Shown one piece after another: positions 28,072 through 36,453 of a stretch of 39,465 nt of DNA. Within the stretch, counting starts at the first letter, position 1. Every line of letters begins with the position of its first letter. A program made the translations under genes and the position numbers. The notes below the pieces were generated by a model. It made no database searches. It was given only the letters and a program-made list of their open reading frames with translations, and was not told the DNA's origin. The stretch is taken from positions 1 to 39,465 of the forward strand of contig JAFGPD010000038.1 of the NCBI GenBank assembly GCA_016926185.1, written 5' to 3'. The stretch is from Candidatus Woesebacteria bacterium. Its GTDB lineage: Bacteria > Patescibacteriota > Microgenomatia > UBA8517.

Positions 28072-28459
28072 ATGGCACCGATTGAAAGTATAAGAAGAGC
28101 AACAGAAGAAGAACTGGAAACTTTAGACCCCCAAAATAATAAATCAATATGGGAAGATAAGGCTCGTAAGGTTATGAGTATAATTGCTGACGGAGAAATA
28201 GCGGCTCTTGATATTTCTGGAGGTTCTCGTGAGGTAAGAAGATAAGGCTCGTAAGGTTATGAGTATAATTGCTGACGGAGAAATAGCGGCTCTTGATATT
28301 TCTGGAGGTTCTCGTGAGGTAAACAGAACCTTCTCTGGTATACGCCATATTGTTAATAAAGAAGGTATTGAAATACACTCCAAGAGAATAAAGACGGGAG
28401 AGGGTGAAGATGGAGACCGGTACACACTTTATTTATCAAGCAGGAAATTTGAGGAATAG
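28072..28459 (+). pseudogene. Hypothetical protein gene disrupted by an exact 85-bp tandem duplication
   Basis: ATG at 28072 reads to ...DISGGSREVRR*; removing one 85-bp copy restores a continuous 100-aa ORF ending at 28459. Confidence 0.7.
28153..28322. repeat. Exact 85-bp tandem direct repeat, 2 copies
   Basis: 28153-28237 and 28238-28322 identical by eye (GAAGATAAGGCTCG...CTCGTGAGGTAA). Confidence 0.95.
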
Positions 28460-28471
28460 TTATTTTGTGCT

Positions 28472-29185
28472 ATGACTAGAAATATAGAAAGACCAAGCGG
28501 ACTAGAAGTGAGTTTAAGATTACTAGGTGCGGGTGTTGCGTTGGCAGGATGCAGGAGGGTTACACCAGCTGAGTCCCCAGAAAAAGCCGCGTTAAGAGAC
28601 TTGAACAGTAGGGGTAAAAGTGGTCAAGAAATTAGCAGACCCCCAGTTGAGAGCAAATCAGATATCGACGAGTTTAATGTGATTGTGACACCATTAGATT
28701 TAAGAGATCAATATTTACAAGAAGAGATGTTAGAAGCTGGAGTAGTTGAGCCGTACGAAACCAAGAATGGCGATGTGCTATATCTTGATCTTATTGCAAA
28801 GGTTTACACACCTGAGCAAAAAAAGCAAAGAACCCTAGATTATAGATCAGACCCTTCACTACAAGGTGTGGTTTGGGCAGAAAACGCTGATTTGAGAGTG
28901 TATACGACTGGTGAAGGTGCATTTTATCTTCCTGTTACCCCCGTAGATGAGGATGGAGGAGTAATAGTAAATGAGAGAGTGCCTTTTCCCTCAGATGAGA
29001 TTGATGATGAGGAACTGACAAAATTCACGAATGGTACATATATATTTGACCTAGAAAGACGTCAATGGGTAAGGCTAAATGAAGAAGATAAATTAGAGGT
29101 TTATCAAATTATTGAAGAAAAAGGTGAACAGCCCGGCCATTTTACAAGAGTGTCTGAACAATGGGTAACAGCAGATGGGAAATAG
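28472..29185 (+). CDS. Putative lipoprotein, unknown function
   Basis: 237-aa ORF with N-term hydrophobic LLGAGVALAGC lipobox-like sequence. Confidence 0.6.
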   Translation: MTRNIERPSGLEVSLRLLGAGVALAGCRRVTPAESPEKAALRDLNSRGKSGQEISRPPVESKSDIDEFNVIVTPLDLRDQYLQEEMLEAGVVEPYETKNGDVLYLDLIAKVYTPEQKKQRTLDYRSDPSLQGVVWAENADLRVYTTGEGAFYLPVTPVDEDGGVIVNERVPFPSDEIDDEELTKFTNGTYIFDLERRQWVRLNEEDKLEVYQIIEEKGEQPGHFTRVSEQWVTADGK

Positions 29186-29311
29186 TAAAAATAACTATAA
29201 GTAATCTCCAATTATAACCCTACGCAGAAAAACCGATTTATAAACAAGGGTTTAAACAAGGGTTGAACCCTTTTGCAATAATACCTTAAGTCTGAATATT
29301 TGTATTTATCA

Positions 29312-30181
29312 CTATAATTGACGTAAATATTTTGTTTTGTGGATAGCTAAGACGTTTCCTTGATCAGAGTGGCTGGTTTCAGATAATGGTTTGAGACCGT
29401 TTCCGTTCCATGAATGAAATCCATATCCAAGATTCCCAAGGAGATCAAGGCAGGCTTGAGTAGAGTTTTCAGGTGTTCTTCCGCAGTCTCCAGTTTCCAT
29501 GATGACACTTGGAAGACATATAGAGAGAGTTGCATGCGATCCTTCGAGTATAGGCATTTCATGGTTTTCAGCATCAATTTTGATAAGATTCGGCACGATA
29601 CCGCTTTCTGATACAAAATCATCAATAGATATAGTTTTAACAGGTAGAGAGTGTGTTTTTATTTTTGCCAATATTTCTGCAGGCAATCTAGGTACTTGAC
29701 CTAAAGTGTTACTAGCTTCAAATTTTGTAGGAAGAACCGTAAGGTTGAGAGTATTACCTGAAGAACTGGAAACCGCTGAATCAACTATTGTCACGTTTGG
29801 TAACATATCACAATTGGTATGTAGCATTCTCAAAGCTTCGGGGGAAGGTTCAAAAGCAACGATATTGCCATTACCTTGAAGGATCTGGTTAGCTTGGAGT
29901 GTTCGCAATCCATAATGTGCACCAATATCGAAAAAATTATCTTCTGGTGTGATTGACCCCTCGATCATTCGTGAAATTTCAGGTTCGTAATCACCTTCAT
30001 ATGCCAAAACTGTTGAGACATTTTCAGGTAGTTTAACTCTCATCACGGAACCGCAAGATAGTTTTACTGATGTTTCAAAAGGCCTTCCTGTAAATTGTGT
30101 TAATTTATTAACGGCAGACACTCGTAGCCTGTCGGGTCTTTCTATCAGTCTATTTCCTTTTGTGAAGATCTCTTTGAACAT
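29312..30181 (-). CDS. FkbM family methyltransferase
   Basis: EDNFFDIGAHYGLRTLQA...IVAFEPSPEALRMLHTNCDM...LIKIDAENHEMPILEGS...IMETGD. Confidence 0.85.
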   Translation of the reverse strand: MFKEIFTKGNRLIERPDRLRVSAVNKLTQFTGRPFETSVKLSCGSVMRVKLPENVSTVLAYEGDYEPEISRMIEGSITPEDNFFDIGAHYGLRTLQANQILQGNGNIVAFEPSPEALRMLHTNCDMLPNVTIVDSAVSSSSGNTLNLTVLPTKFEASNTLGQVPRLPAEILAKIKTHSLPVKTISIDDFVSESGIVPNLIKIDAENHEMPILEGSHATLSICLPSVIMETGDCGRTPENSTQACLDLLGNLGYGFHSWNGNGLKPLSETSHSDQGNVLAIHKTKYLRQL

Positions 30182-30270
30182 TTAACTATAAGAATTATAC
30201 TAAAAACAGATGCAATGTTCTACTATAGGATTGATTATCGGCTAGAAAGATTGATTTTGTGCTGATAATT

Positions 30271-30633
30271 CTATTCTTGTAAGTGATCTTGGGGAATCCA
30301 GCCGGGATTAGAGGTGCATTTGATCCACGTTTCGCTGCCTTCTGCCCAGTGAGTCTGACCAGGCTCAATTGTGTAAGAATCAGCCTCGTGAAGTTCATGT
30401 TTCTTACCGTCGATGAAGAGAGTCAATTTTCCTTTTATGACTTCATAGTATTCTGTAGACTTGCTGTGGTAGTGGGGTTGAATTTTGTCGATAACTGCGA
30501 TTGCAACACTTTCTTCAGGGTTCTCTGTTGAAGGATTAACTTCACAGATTATTTCACCTTCGCCTTCTATCACAGTTTTTCCCGGATACTTTTTCTGGAG
30601 TTCCTTCACCACTTTCTTAGTGTCCATATCCAA
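30271..30633 (-). CDS. Cupin domain protein
   Basis: AVIDKIQPHYHSKSTEYYEVIKGKLTLFIDGKKHELHEADSYTIEPGQTHWAEG cupin motifs. Confidence 0.85.
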   Translation of the reverse strand: MDMDTKKVVKELQKKYPGKTVIEGEGEIICEVNPSTENPEESVAIAVIDKIQPHYHSKSTEYYEVIKGKLTLFIDGKKHELHEADSYTIEPGQTHWAEGSETWIKCTSNPGWIPQDHLQE

Positions 30634-30681
30634 AAGTATATCATTCGAGGATATGTCAAAGATAAACCGTACAATCTTCCA

Positions 30682-30981
30682 TTATCTTCTTTTTAATGCT
30701 TCTTCATATAGCTTTTCAGCAGCGTTCGCAAGATCTTTTAGATTTTGATGTAATAATTCATTTCCGGTTTCATCAGCGAAACTCAAATCATCGACTGTAA
30801 CCCCGTAACCCTCTTGAGTTTTATCTTTGTGAAACTCGCTTTCTCCATACGGTCTAACAAATCCGGCATTATAACAGATCTCAAATGTCATTTCGTCTTG
30901 TTGAGCTCTCTCAAGAAGACGCATAAGTTTTTCTGAAGAATTAGGGTTTGTGTCGCATGATATTGAAGGTATAGGTTTCAC
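30682..30981 (-). CDS. Hypothetical protein (99 aa)
   Basis: Intact ORF. Confidence 0.5.
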   Translation of the reverse strand: MKPIPSISCDTNPNSSEKLMRLLERAQQDEMTFEICYNAGFVRPYGESEFHKDKTQEGYGVTVDDLSFADETGNELLHQNLKDLANAAEKLYEEALKRR

Positions 30982-31399
30982 ATATGTTCCTAATTCAAAT
31001 GAAATTGCTTACTTTGCGGGTGTCGAAGATGTCTATAGTGCTTATACGATCAATTATTATGATCCCAACAACAAGAGAGTTGTAAAATATAAAATCCCTG
31101 GTGAAGGTAAAGATAGCATAGGAAATTTACAAGTTTCATCCAACAAGGCAATGGTTTGTTTCGAGCATGGTTCATCTGGATTTCATGGTTATTCAATTTA
31201 TCGTCTTTCAGATATGCTTGAATTGGGTAGTGGGGGACAATACTCATATTGTGAACATTGGATAAATAACTCCAGCATTGTTGTCAGATATAAACCATAT
31301 AATAATCCTTCACGAGTAACTCATAAAAGAATTTACGATATTGATACGGGAAAATTTGATTTTATTTCTGTAGACAACTACATGCATATGCCAGAATAA
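30950..31399 (+). CDS. Hypothetical protein, beta-propeller-like, possibly 5'-truncated
   Basis: GTG start; SNEIAYFAGVEDVYSAYTINYYDPNNKRVVKYKIPGEGK resembles a repeat blade; 5' end overlaps the divergent ORF. Confidence 0.45.
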   Translation: MSHDIEGIGFTYVPNSNEIAYFAGVEDVYSAYTINYYDPNNKRVVKYKIPGEGKDSIGNLQVSSNKAMVCFEHGSSGFHGYSIYRLSDMLELGSGGQYSYCEHWINNSSIVVRYKPYNNPSRVTHKRIYDIDTGKFDFISVDNYMHMPE

Positions 31400-31440
31400 G
31401 CTTTTCATATACAACTTCGAGTGAACATATTTTTTTAGGT

Positions 31441-31534
31441 TAAATTGCAGGCTTGTGCTGAGTGTTGACGAAGTAGGCTAGTGAACTTTGCTGTGCCTTT
31501 CTGAAGCCTTGTGCGAAAGAGGGTCAGGAACTTC
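31441..31534 (+). repeat. Intergenic repeat copy A
   Basis: TAAATTGCAGGCTTGTGCTGAGTGTTGACGAAGTAG ... GGTCAGGAACTTC. Confidence 0.8.
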
Positions 31535-31604
31535 AATATTAACCAATCAACATCGTTTGGTATAGAATACAGTTATGGATAATATTCAGTAAAAATCTTC
31601 AATA

Positions 31605-32006
31605 ATGTCAAAATTATCAAAACCTACTGGTAATAGATTTTTATCTAAAAGGATACTACTAATTTTAGGATTGATATTAGTTCTAATTATTATATTGGTT
31701 GGGGTAGAGCCAAGATTTCACTATCATGATGGTGGAGGCGTGTGTAAAGTAAGCGGTTGGGCTGGTTTGGGAATACCAGCTAAAAGAAGAATATGTTTTT
31801 GTGCAGGTATTGTAAGTCCAATCAGGACTGGCTGGTTTGAAGGACCATCAACCTACACTTGTGGAGGCTTGGGAACATCTTTCATAAGTCCTTTGAGTGT
31901 GCCAGGCAACATTAGTTCTAAAATTAATAAGGTTGTGGATTGTTTTAGCATGATTGGTTCAGGCAGTGATTATGAAGTAAGTAGTAAGTGCAAATTTTTG
32001 TTTTAG
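31605..32006 (+). CDS. Small membrane-anchored hypothetical protein
   Basis: 133 aa, strong N-term TM (ILLILGLILVLIIILVGV), several Cys. Confidence 0.55.
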   Translation: MSKLSKPTGNRFLSKRILLILGLILVLIIILVGVEPRFHYHDGGGVCKVSGWAGLGIPAKRRICFCAGIVSPIRTGWFEGPSTYTCGGLGTSFISPLSVPGNISSKINKVVDCFSMIGSGSDYEVSSKCKFLF

Positions 32007-32061
32007 TGTCCCTCTGAGTTCTATTACCACCCCAATGAACCTTGTCGTATTATTTTGAGGC

Positions 32062-32132
32062 TAAATTGCAGGCTTGTACTGAGTTTTTACGAAGTAGCTC
32101 GCACTGAGTGTTAACGAAGTGTCAGGAACTTC
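32062..32132 (+). repeat. Intergenic repeat copy B
   Basis: TAAATTGCAGGCTTGTACTGAGTTTTTACGAAGTAG...CACTGAGTGTTAACGAAGTGTCAGGAACTTC. Confidence 0.85.
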
Positions 32133-32169
32133 TTTCTATATTCAAAGCCAAATATTATACTTGTAGGTA

Positions 32170-33027
32170 ATGGAAAATGACTTTGATTGCGATCATATTA
32201 ATAATGAAAGAAGCAAAATATTCAGAGAGGTGTTTGACAAAATTAGCATAAAATCTGACCAGGAGCTTGCAATAGCATTGCAAGATTATTCAGTAGCATA
32301 TTTTGAAAAAGGTGGTAACGAAAAGGTAATTTGGAAAAACGTACCTCTTATGCGAGCTTATTTAATTAATAAAACATTTTCTTGGTTGCAAATGGATTCT
32401 CCTCAGAATCTTCTTGAATGCGGTAGTGCTGGTGACATATCTGCTGCCATATCTCTACCAAATACAGAAGTGACTTCTTATGATATTGATCCAGATATTT
32501 TTTTTAACGTTCCATATAACGATTTGCCAGAGGAATACTTAGGTGCTATTGGCAAGAAAAAAAATCTTGAGGGGTATGGACCAAAAGACTTGTTAGGTTT
32601 TAGGAGAAGAAAACTTGATTTAGTTAAAGAGGCATTACCAAACTGGAAAATGGAAGTCGGTGACGCAAATGAAATAAAACATCCTGACAATTCATTTGAA
32701 GCTGTTTTAGTACAAGGTACACCCAATATGCTGGATTTTATTGATGAGATGGCAAGAGTTGTAGAGCCAGGTGGTTTTGTTGTTTCTATTATTCACGAGG
32801 AAATTAGAATAGGAGAATATGAGTCTGTGTACAAAACGGGAAGATACAACACATTACCTGAGTATCAATTTGTAGATAGCGGAAAGCTTGAAGAGCTCGG
32901 TCTTGAAAAGGTAGAAATTCCACAGGAATTTAAGGAATATGAGAATTTATGTGAGTGGGGTAAAAACAAATCATCGGGTTTTGTTTTTGAAGTATTTAAA
33001 AAGAACCAACCACAGCCTTTTGGTTGA
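32170..33027 (+). CDS. Class I SAM-dependent methyltransferase
   Basis: NLLECGSAGDISAAISLPNTEVTSYDIDPD...VGDANEIKHPDNSFEAVLVQGTPNML...EMARVVEPGGFVVSI. Confidence 0.75.
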   Translation: MENDFDCDHINNERSKIFREVFDKISIKSDQELAIALQDYSVAYFEKGGNEKVIWKNVPLMRAYLINKTFSWLQMDSPQNLLECGSAGDISAAISLPNTEVTSYDIDPDIFFNVPYNDLPEEYLGAIGKKKNLEGYGPKDLLGFRRRKLDLVKEALPNWKMEVGDANEIKHPDNSFEAVLVQGTPNMLDFIDEMARVVEPGGFVVSIIHEEIRIGEYESVYKTGRYNTLPEYQFVDSGKLEELGLEKVEIPQEFKEYENLCEWGKNKSSGFVFEVFKKNQPQPFG

Positions 33028-33030
33028 TCC

Positions 33031-33075
33031 TAAATTGCAGGCTTGCATTGAGTGTTAACGAAGTGTCACGAACTT
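33031..33075 (+). repeat. Intergenic repeat copy C
   Basis: TAAATTGCAGGCTTGCATTGAGTGTTAACGAAGTGTCACGAACTT. Confidence 0.85.
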
Positions 33076-33654
33076 TTATTTCAATACAAATATGTCAAAC
33101 TCTTTAAGTTTCTCAACAAGACTGTTCAGTGGCAGTCCCATTACGTTGAAATAGTCACCTTCAATTTTTTCTACTAATATTGCACCCAATCCCTGTATTG
33201 CATAAGAACCAGCTTTATCAAGAGGTTCACCAGTGGAAACATAAGAATCTATTTCCTCATTGGTCAGTTTTTTGAAATATACTTTTGTCTCTACTGCATG
33301 GGAAAGTGTTTGTTTGGAGTCTGTGTCAATTATGGTGAATCCAGTAATAACTGAGTGCGACTTTCCACTCATCCTTTTTAACATTTCTTTAGCATCATTT
33401 TCATTAATTGGTTTGCCCAGTACTTTACCTTCAAAAGCAATAAAAGTGTCTGCACCAATAACAACAGCACCTTCTTGTGAATCTGCCACATCTGATGCCT
33501 TACCAAGTGATAACTTTTTGGCTAATTCCATTGGAGGAATAGCATCACTCATATTTTCCTCGTACTTACTTGGTATCACTTCAAATACTAGTCCAGATTT
33601 TTCTAATATTTCTTTCCTCCTTGGAGACCCAGATGCGAGTATTATCCTTTTCAT
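33076..33654 (-). CDS. maf: Maf family nucleotide pyrophosphatase
   Basis: MKRIILASGSPRRKEILEKSGLVFEVIPS...VVIGADTFIAFEGKVLGKP...AGSYAIQGLGAILVEKIEGDYFNVMGLPL; ATG at 33654. Confidence 0.95.
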   Translation of the reverse strand: MKRIILASGSPRRKEILEKSGLVFEVIPSKYEENMSDAIPPMELAKKLSLGKASDVADSQEGAVVIGADTFIAFEGKVLGKPINENDAKEMLKRMSGKSHSVITGFTIIDTDSKQTLSHAVETKVYFKKLTNEEIDSYVSTGEPLDKAGSYAIQGLGAILVEKIEGDYFNVMGLPLNSLVEKLKEFDIFVLK

Positions 33655-33776
33655 TCTTAGATAATTATAACAGAAGCATTTGAGGCTACGCAGCAGGGTC
33701 GGAGGGAATCCTCTTTCGTCAAGACTTCGGAAGGACACAGTCGAACCTTTGGGGATTCTCATTCCTCCTTACAAAC

Positions 33777-33808
33777 AAAAATCCCGGGTATAAATACACG
33801 GGATTTTT
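33777..33808 (-). terminator. Intrinsic terminator downstream of tRNA-Trp
   Basis: AAAAATCCCG...CGGGATTTTT hairpin with T-tract. Confidence 0.8.
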
Positions 33809-33813
33809 ATCTG

Positions 33814-33884
33814 CAGGGTCGGAGGGAATCGAACCCCCAATAGCGGTTTTGGAGACCGCTGTTATACCATTTAACTACGACCCT
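33814..33884 (-). tRNA. tRNA-Trp(CCA)
   Basis: Cloverleaf AGGGTCG TA GTTAAATGGTATAAC AGCGGT-CTCCAAA-ACCGCT ... GGGGGTTCGATTCCCTC CGACCCT; anticodon CCA. Confidence 0.95.
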
Positions 33885-33891
33885 ACATCTC

Positions 33892-34140
33892 TTATTTTAG
33901 TCGAATTCGCTTGAGCAATCCAGTTTTAGAAGAACCCCTTTGTTTGAGTTTTCTTTCGCGTTCGAAAGCCAGTTGTTTATTGGGATATGCTTCGTAGTAG
34001 TAAAGAATGGGGTTTGTTAATCTTTTTGACCAGAGACTTTTTCCGTTTTTATGTTCTTTAAGTCTTCTTTTAAGGTTTTTAGTGTATCCAATATAATGTT
34101 TGGTTTTATCTTCGTTAGCCAGGATATAAACATAATACAT
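33892..34140 (-). CDS. GIY-YIG domain nuclease (UPF0213-like)
   Basis: MYYVYILANEDKTKHYIGYTKNLKRRLKEHKNGKSLWSKRLTNPILYYYEAYPNKQLAFERERKLKQ; start at ATG 34140. Confidence 0.9.
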   Translation of the reverse strand: MYYVYILANEDKTKHYIGYTKNLKRRLKEHKNGKSLWSKRLTNPILYYYEAYPNKQLAFERERKLKQRGSSKTGLLKRIRLK

Positions 34141-34148
34141 AAGAAATT

Positions 34149-34218
34149 CCGGTTTTGGATCGAGCCTTTCGCGAAAGGCTCGATGGAGACCGCCATGATA
34201 CCATTTCATCACGGACCT
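34149..34218 (-). pseudogene. tRNA-Trp 5'-half remnant with a 26-bp palindrome inserted in the anticodon loop
   Basis: + strand CCGGTTTTGG-[ATCGAGCCTTTCG CGAAAGGCTCGAT]-GGAGACCGCcatgATACCATTTcatcaCGgACCT versus intact GCGGTTTTGGAGACCGCtgttATACCATTTaactaCGACCCT. Confidence 0.75.
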
Positions 34219-34340
34219 ATGAATACAATTATAACATTGGGCATTATGTATCACCAGAATGGAGAAACACTCTTTTGCTTTAACCTGTTGATATAGTTTG
34301 ATGTATTGAAATAAAATCAATATTATTTTATATTTCAGTT

Positions 34341-34568
34341 ATGCTTACAAAAACAGATTTAAGTCAAATTACAAAAATTGTAAAATCTGAAAGCCAGTCA
34401 CTGGAGAATAAATTAAACAAGAAATTCGATAAAATGGATAAAAGGTTTGATAAATTAGAAAGAAAATTGGATTATGCAATCAATTTTCTAGATAGAGATT
34501 ATCTTAAGCTTCTTGATAGGGTAGAGGCAATTGAAGAGCACCTTCATCTTAAACCGGCATCGATCTAA
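34341..34568 (+). CDS. Hypothetical coiled-coil small protein
   Basis: 75 aa, KKFDKMDKRFDKLERKLD heptads. Confidence 0.6.
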   Translation: MLTKTDLSQITKIVKSESQSLENKLNKKFDKMDKRFDKLERKLDYAINFLDRDYLKLLDRVEAIEEHLHLKPASI

Positions 34569-34586
34569 AAGATTTTCGGATAATAG

Positions 34587-35198
34587 TCAATAATTATCAA
34601 CCAGTTTTAATATTTCATTAACAGCTTCATTTTGCTTACCGGTTTTGTTGACTACAACATTCGGGAATTTATCACGATTATTTTTCCATATCTGTATATC
34701 CTGCTGAAGCCTCTTTTGGAACTCTTCGAGGTCAGCGAGGTCATTTTCTCTGGATCTATAACGATTGAGCGCAACCTTGGGTGTGGAGGTTTTAATAAGT
34801 ATTTTTTCTGTACGTTTCACGATGATTGTACCGATAGTATGGTCTAAACTGGTTTGCAATGTTTCCTCGATAACTGCTGCCCTAGACATATTAATTCTCC
34901 AGATCAGATCTTGCCCTTCCAACACTTTGTTAAATTCTAACTTTGAAGTGCCTTTGTAATGAGAACCGTAACTGACATGTTCAATTAGCTGATCACTTTC
35001 TATCATTTGCTCAAAAGTCTCAGATGAGACGAAGTGGTAATCGACTCCTTCAGTCTCACTCTCACGCTTCGGGCGAGTGGTGTGGGTGACAACACGATGA
35101 ATGTGCGGTCTTTTTTGTAGCACCATATTCATCAAAGTATCTTTACCCGAGCCTGAGAAACCGGTTAAAACAATAAGCTTGCCCAGATCAGATTTCAT
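34587..35198 (-). CDS. gmk: Guanylate kinase (family)
   Basis: LIVLTGFSGSGKDTLMNMVL...RVVTHTTRPKRESETEGVDYHFVSSETFEQMIESDQLIEHVSYGSHYKGTS. Confidence 0.88.
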   Translation of the reverse strand: MKSDLGKLIVLTGFSGSGKDTLMNMVLQKRPHIHRVVTHTTRPKRESETEGVDYHFVSSETFEQMIESDQLIEHVSYGSHYKGTSKLEFNKVLEGQDLIWRINMSRAAVIEETLQTSLDHTIGTIIVKRTEKILIKTSTPKVALNRYRSRENDLADLEEFQKRLQQDIQIWKNNRDKFPNVVVNKTGKQNEAVNEILKLVDNY

Positions 35199-35295
35199 AT
35201 CAGTGAAAAGTATACTAAATAACTGTCGGTAGGAGAAATGCCTTTATAATAAAAGATAATATTAGATTTATAGTTTTTAATGAGAATAAGAAGAA

Positions 35296-35493
35296 TTAAC
35301 TCGTGTCTTTAGGTAAGGAAGCTCCATGACCATGTCCCGTTCCAAGTTTTGAATCTGTATCGATTGAGTCATAAACTGGCCTGGGTGAAAATTGTGGACC
35401 CTCATCTATACGAACAGTATACGTTTTACCTTCAAATTTCATTGTAGTAAACGTGATATTTATCCTGGCTGGTGTTTCTTCTTCGGATGGCAT
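35296..35493 (-). CDS. Hypothetical small protein
   Basis: Intact 65-aa ORF. Confidence 0.4.
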   Translation of the reverse strand: MPSEEETPARINITFTTMKFEGKTYTVRIDEGPQFSPRPVYDSIDTDSKLGTGHGHGASLPKDTS

Positions 35494-35782
35494 AATTTGT
35501 ACTTATTATAAAAAAATAAAAAAGTAATAACAAAAGTAGAAAGGAATACGATTATATTCAAATATCTTTATTAAATCAAGTATTAGCCAGTTGCCAGTAT
35601 TCAGGCTATTATCTTTAATAAGTAGGATATTAAAGCATCATTAAAGCATTTCAGTAACTGCAAACACAGTCAGCTATTATATCATCTGGGAATTATCGTG
35701 CTTAGGTCGAAACAATCAACTATGGGACTAAACCGGTTTAAAAATATACACTATTATTCTAATGAATTGTTTACATTGGGGT

Positions 35783-35812
35783 TTGTGAGAAAGTTTTTAA
35801 ATATGTTATAAT
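35783..35812 (+). promoter_or_regulatory. Sigma70-like promoter
   Basis: TTGTGA-18 bp-TATAAT upstream of the ORF starting about 35836/35848. Confidence 0.55.
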
Positions 35813-35835
35813 ATGCAAATTTTGATACACATTGG

Positions 35836-36195
35836 GTGATTAATATTATGAGTCCTTTAAAAGAAAAACCGGGAGTAGGAGAAAAGGCAGTAAAAGATAA
35901 AGAACTGGACCCATTCACTAGGCGAATTCTTGATGATATGTTTATTCAAAAGCCATTGTTGAAAGTACGCGAGGGATTACTTGCAAGAGCTGTTGGAGCT
36001 TTTATCGATGCCGTTAAGAAAAATGATGCAGGTATTCACTTCAACGAAAGTACGGTTAATGAGTTTCTTGATGAGTTAGATTTAGAAGAAGAGGAATTTT
36101 TAACAACCGTTGTAGATACTGATTCAACGACGCCTTTGGGCAAAAGAACACCATTAGCCCATATAAGACAAGAAGTTCAGGACAAAAAAAAATAA
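35836..36195 (+). CDS. Hypothetical protein
   Basis: 119-aa ORF (GTG 35836 or ATG 35848) behind a good promoter. Confidence 0.55.
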   Translation: MINIMSPLKEKPGVGEKAVKDKELDPFTRRILDDMFIQKPLLKVREGLLARAVGAFIDAVKKNDAGIHFNESTVNEFLDELDLEEEEFLTTVVDTDSTTPLGKRTPLAHIRQEVQDKKK

Positions 36196-36453
36196 AGACT
36201 CCAATATTGGTTCAAATTTTTTATCTTACCTTATGCTCTTATTGTAGCTTTTATTTTTGAGTTTATCCTATGTAATCATACGCATGGAAGAAAATTGAAA
36301 TTATATCTTTCTAACTTAGACTTCATAACTTCAGTTTATGAATTTAACCCAGATTCATATCACAAAGTAAGAAAGTCAACATTTTCAGAGGGGACTACTG
36401 GTAATTGTTGATGAAATATTCACTTTACATATAGGATGGAAGTTTTAAATTTT

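Noticed and set aside
28144-28425. Minus-strand repeat-containing ORF
   Set aside because: Antisense product of the 85-bp duplication; the restored + frame is more coherent.
31441-33075. Calling the repeat array a true integron
   Set aside because: No integron integrase, attI or convincing RYYYAAC/GTTRRRY pair identified; kept only as a cassette-like observation.
33655-33762. N-terminal extension of Maf (MRIPKGSTVSFRSLDERGFPPTLL...)
   Set aside because: Translation of the tRNA-derived/repeat region; Maf starts at MKRIILASGSPRR (33654).
34141-34320. N-terminal extension of the GIY-YIG ORF
   Set aside because: Reads through the tRNA-Trp remnant and palindrome; domain starts at MYYVYIL (34140).
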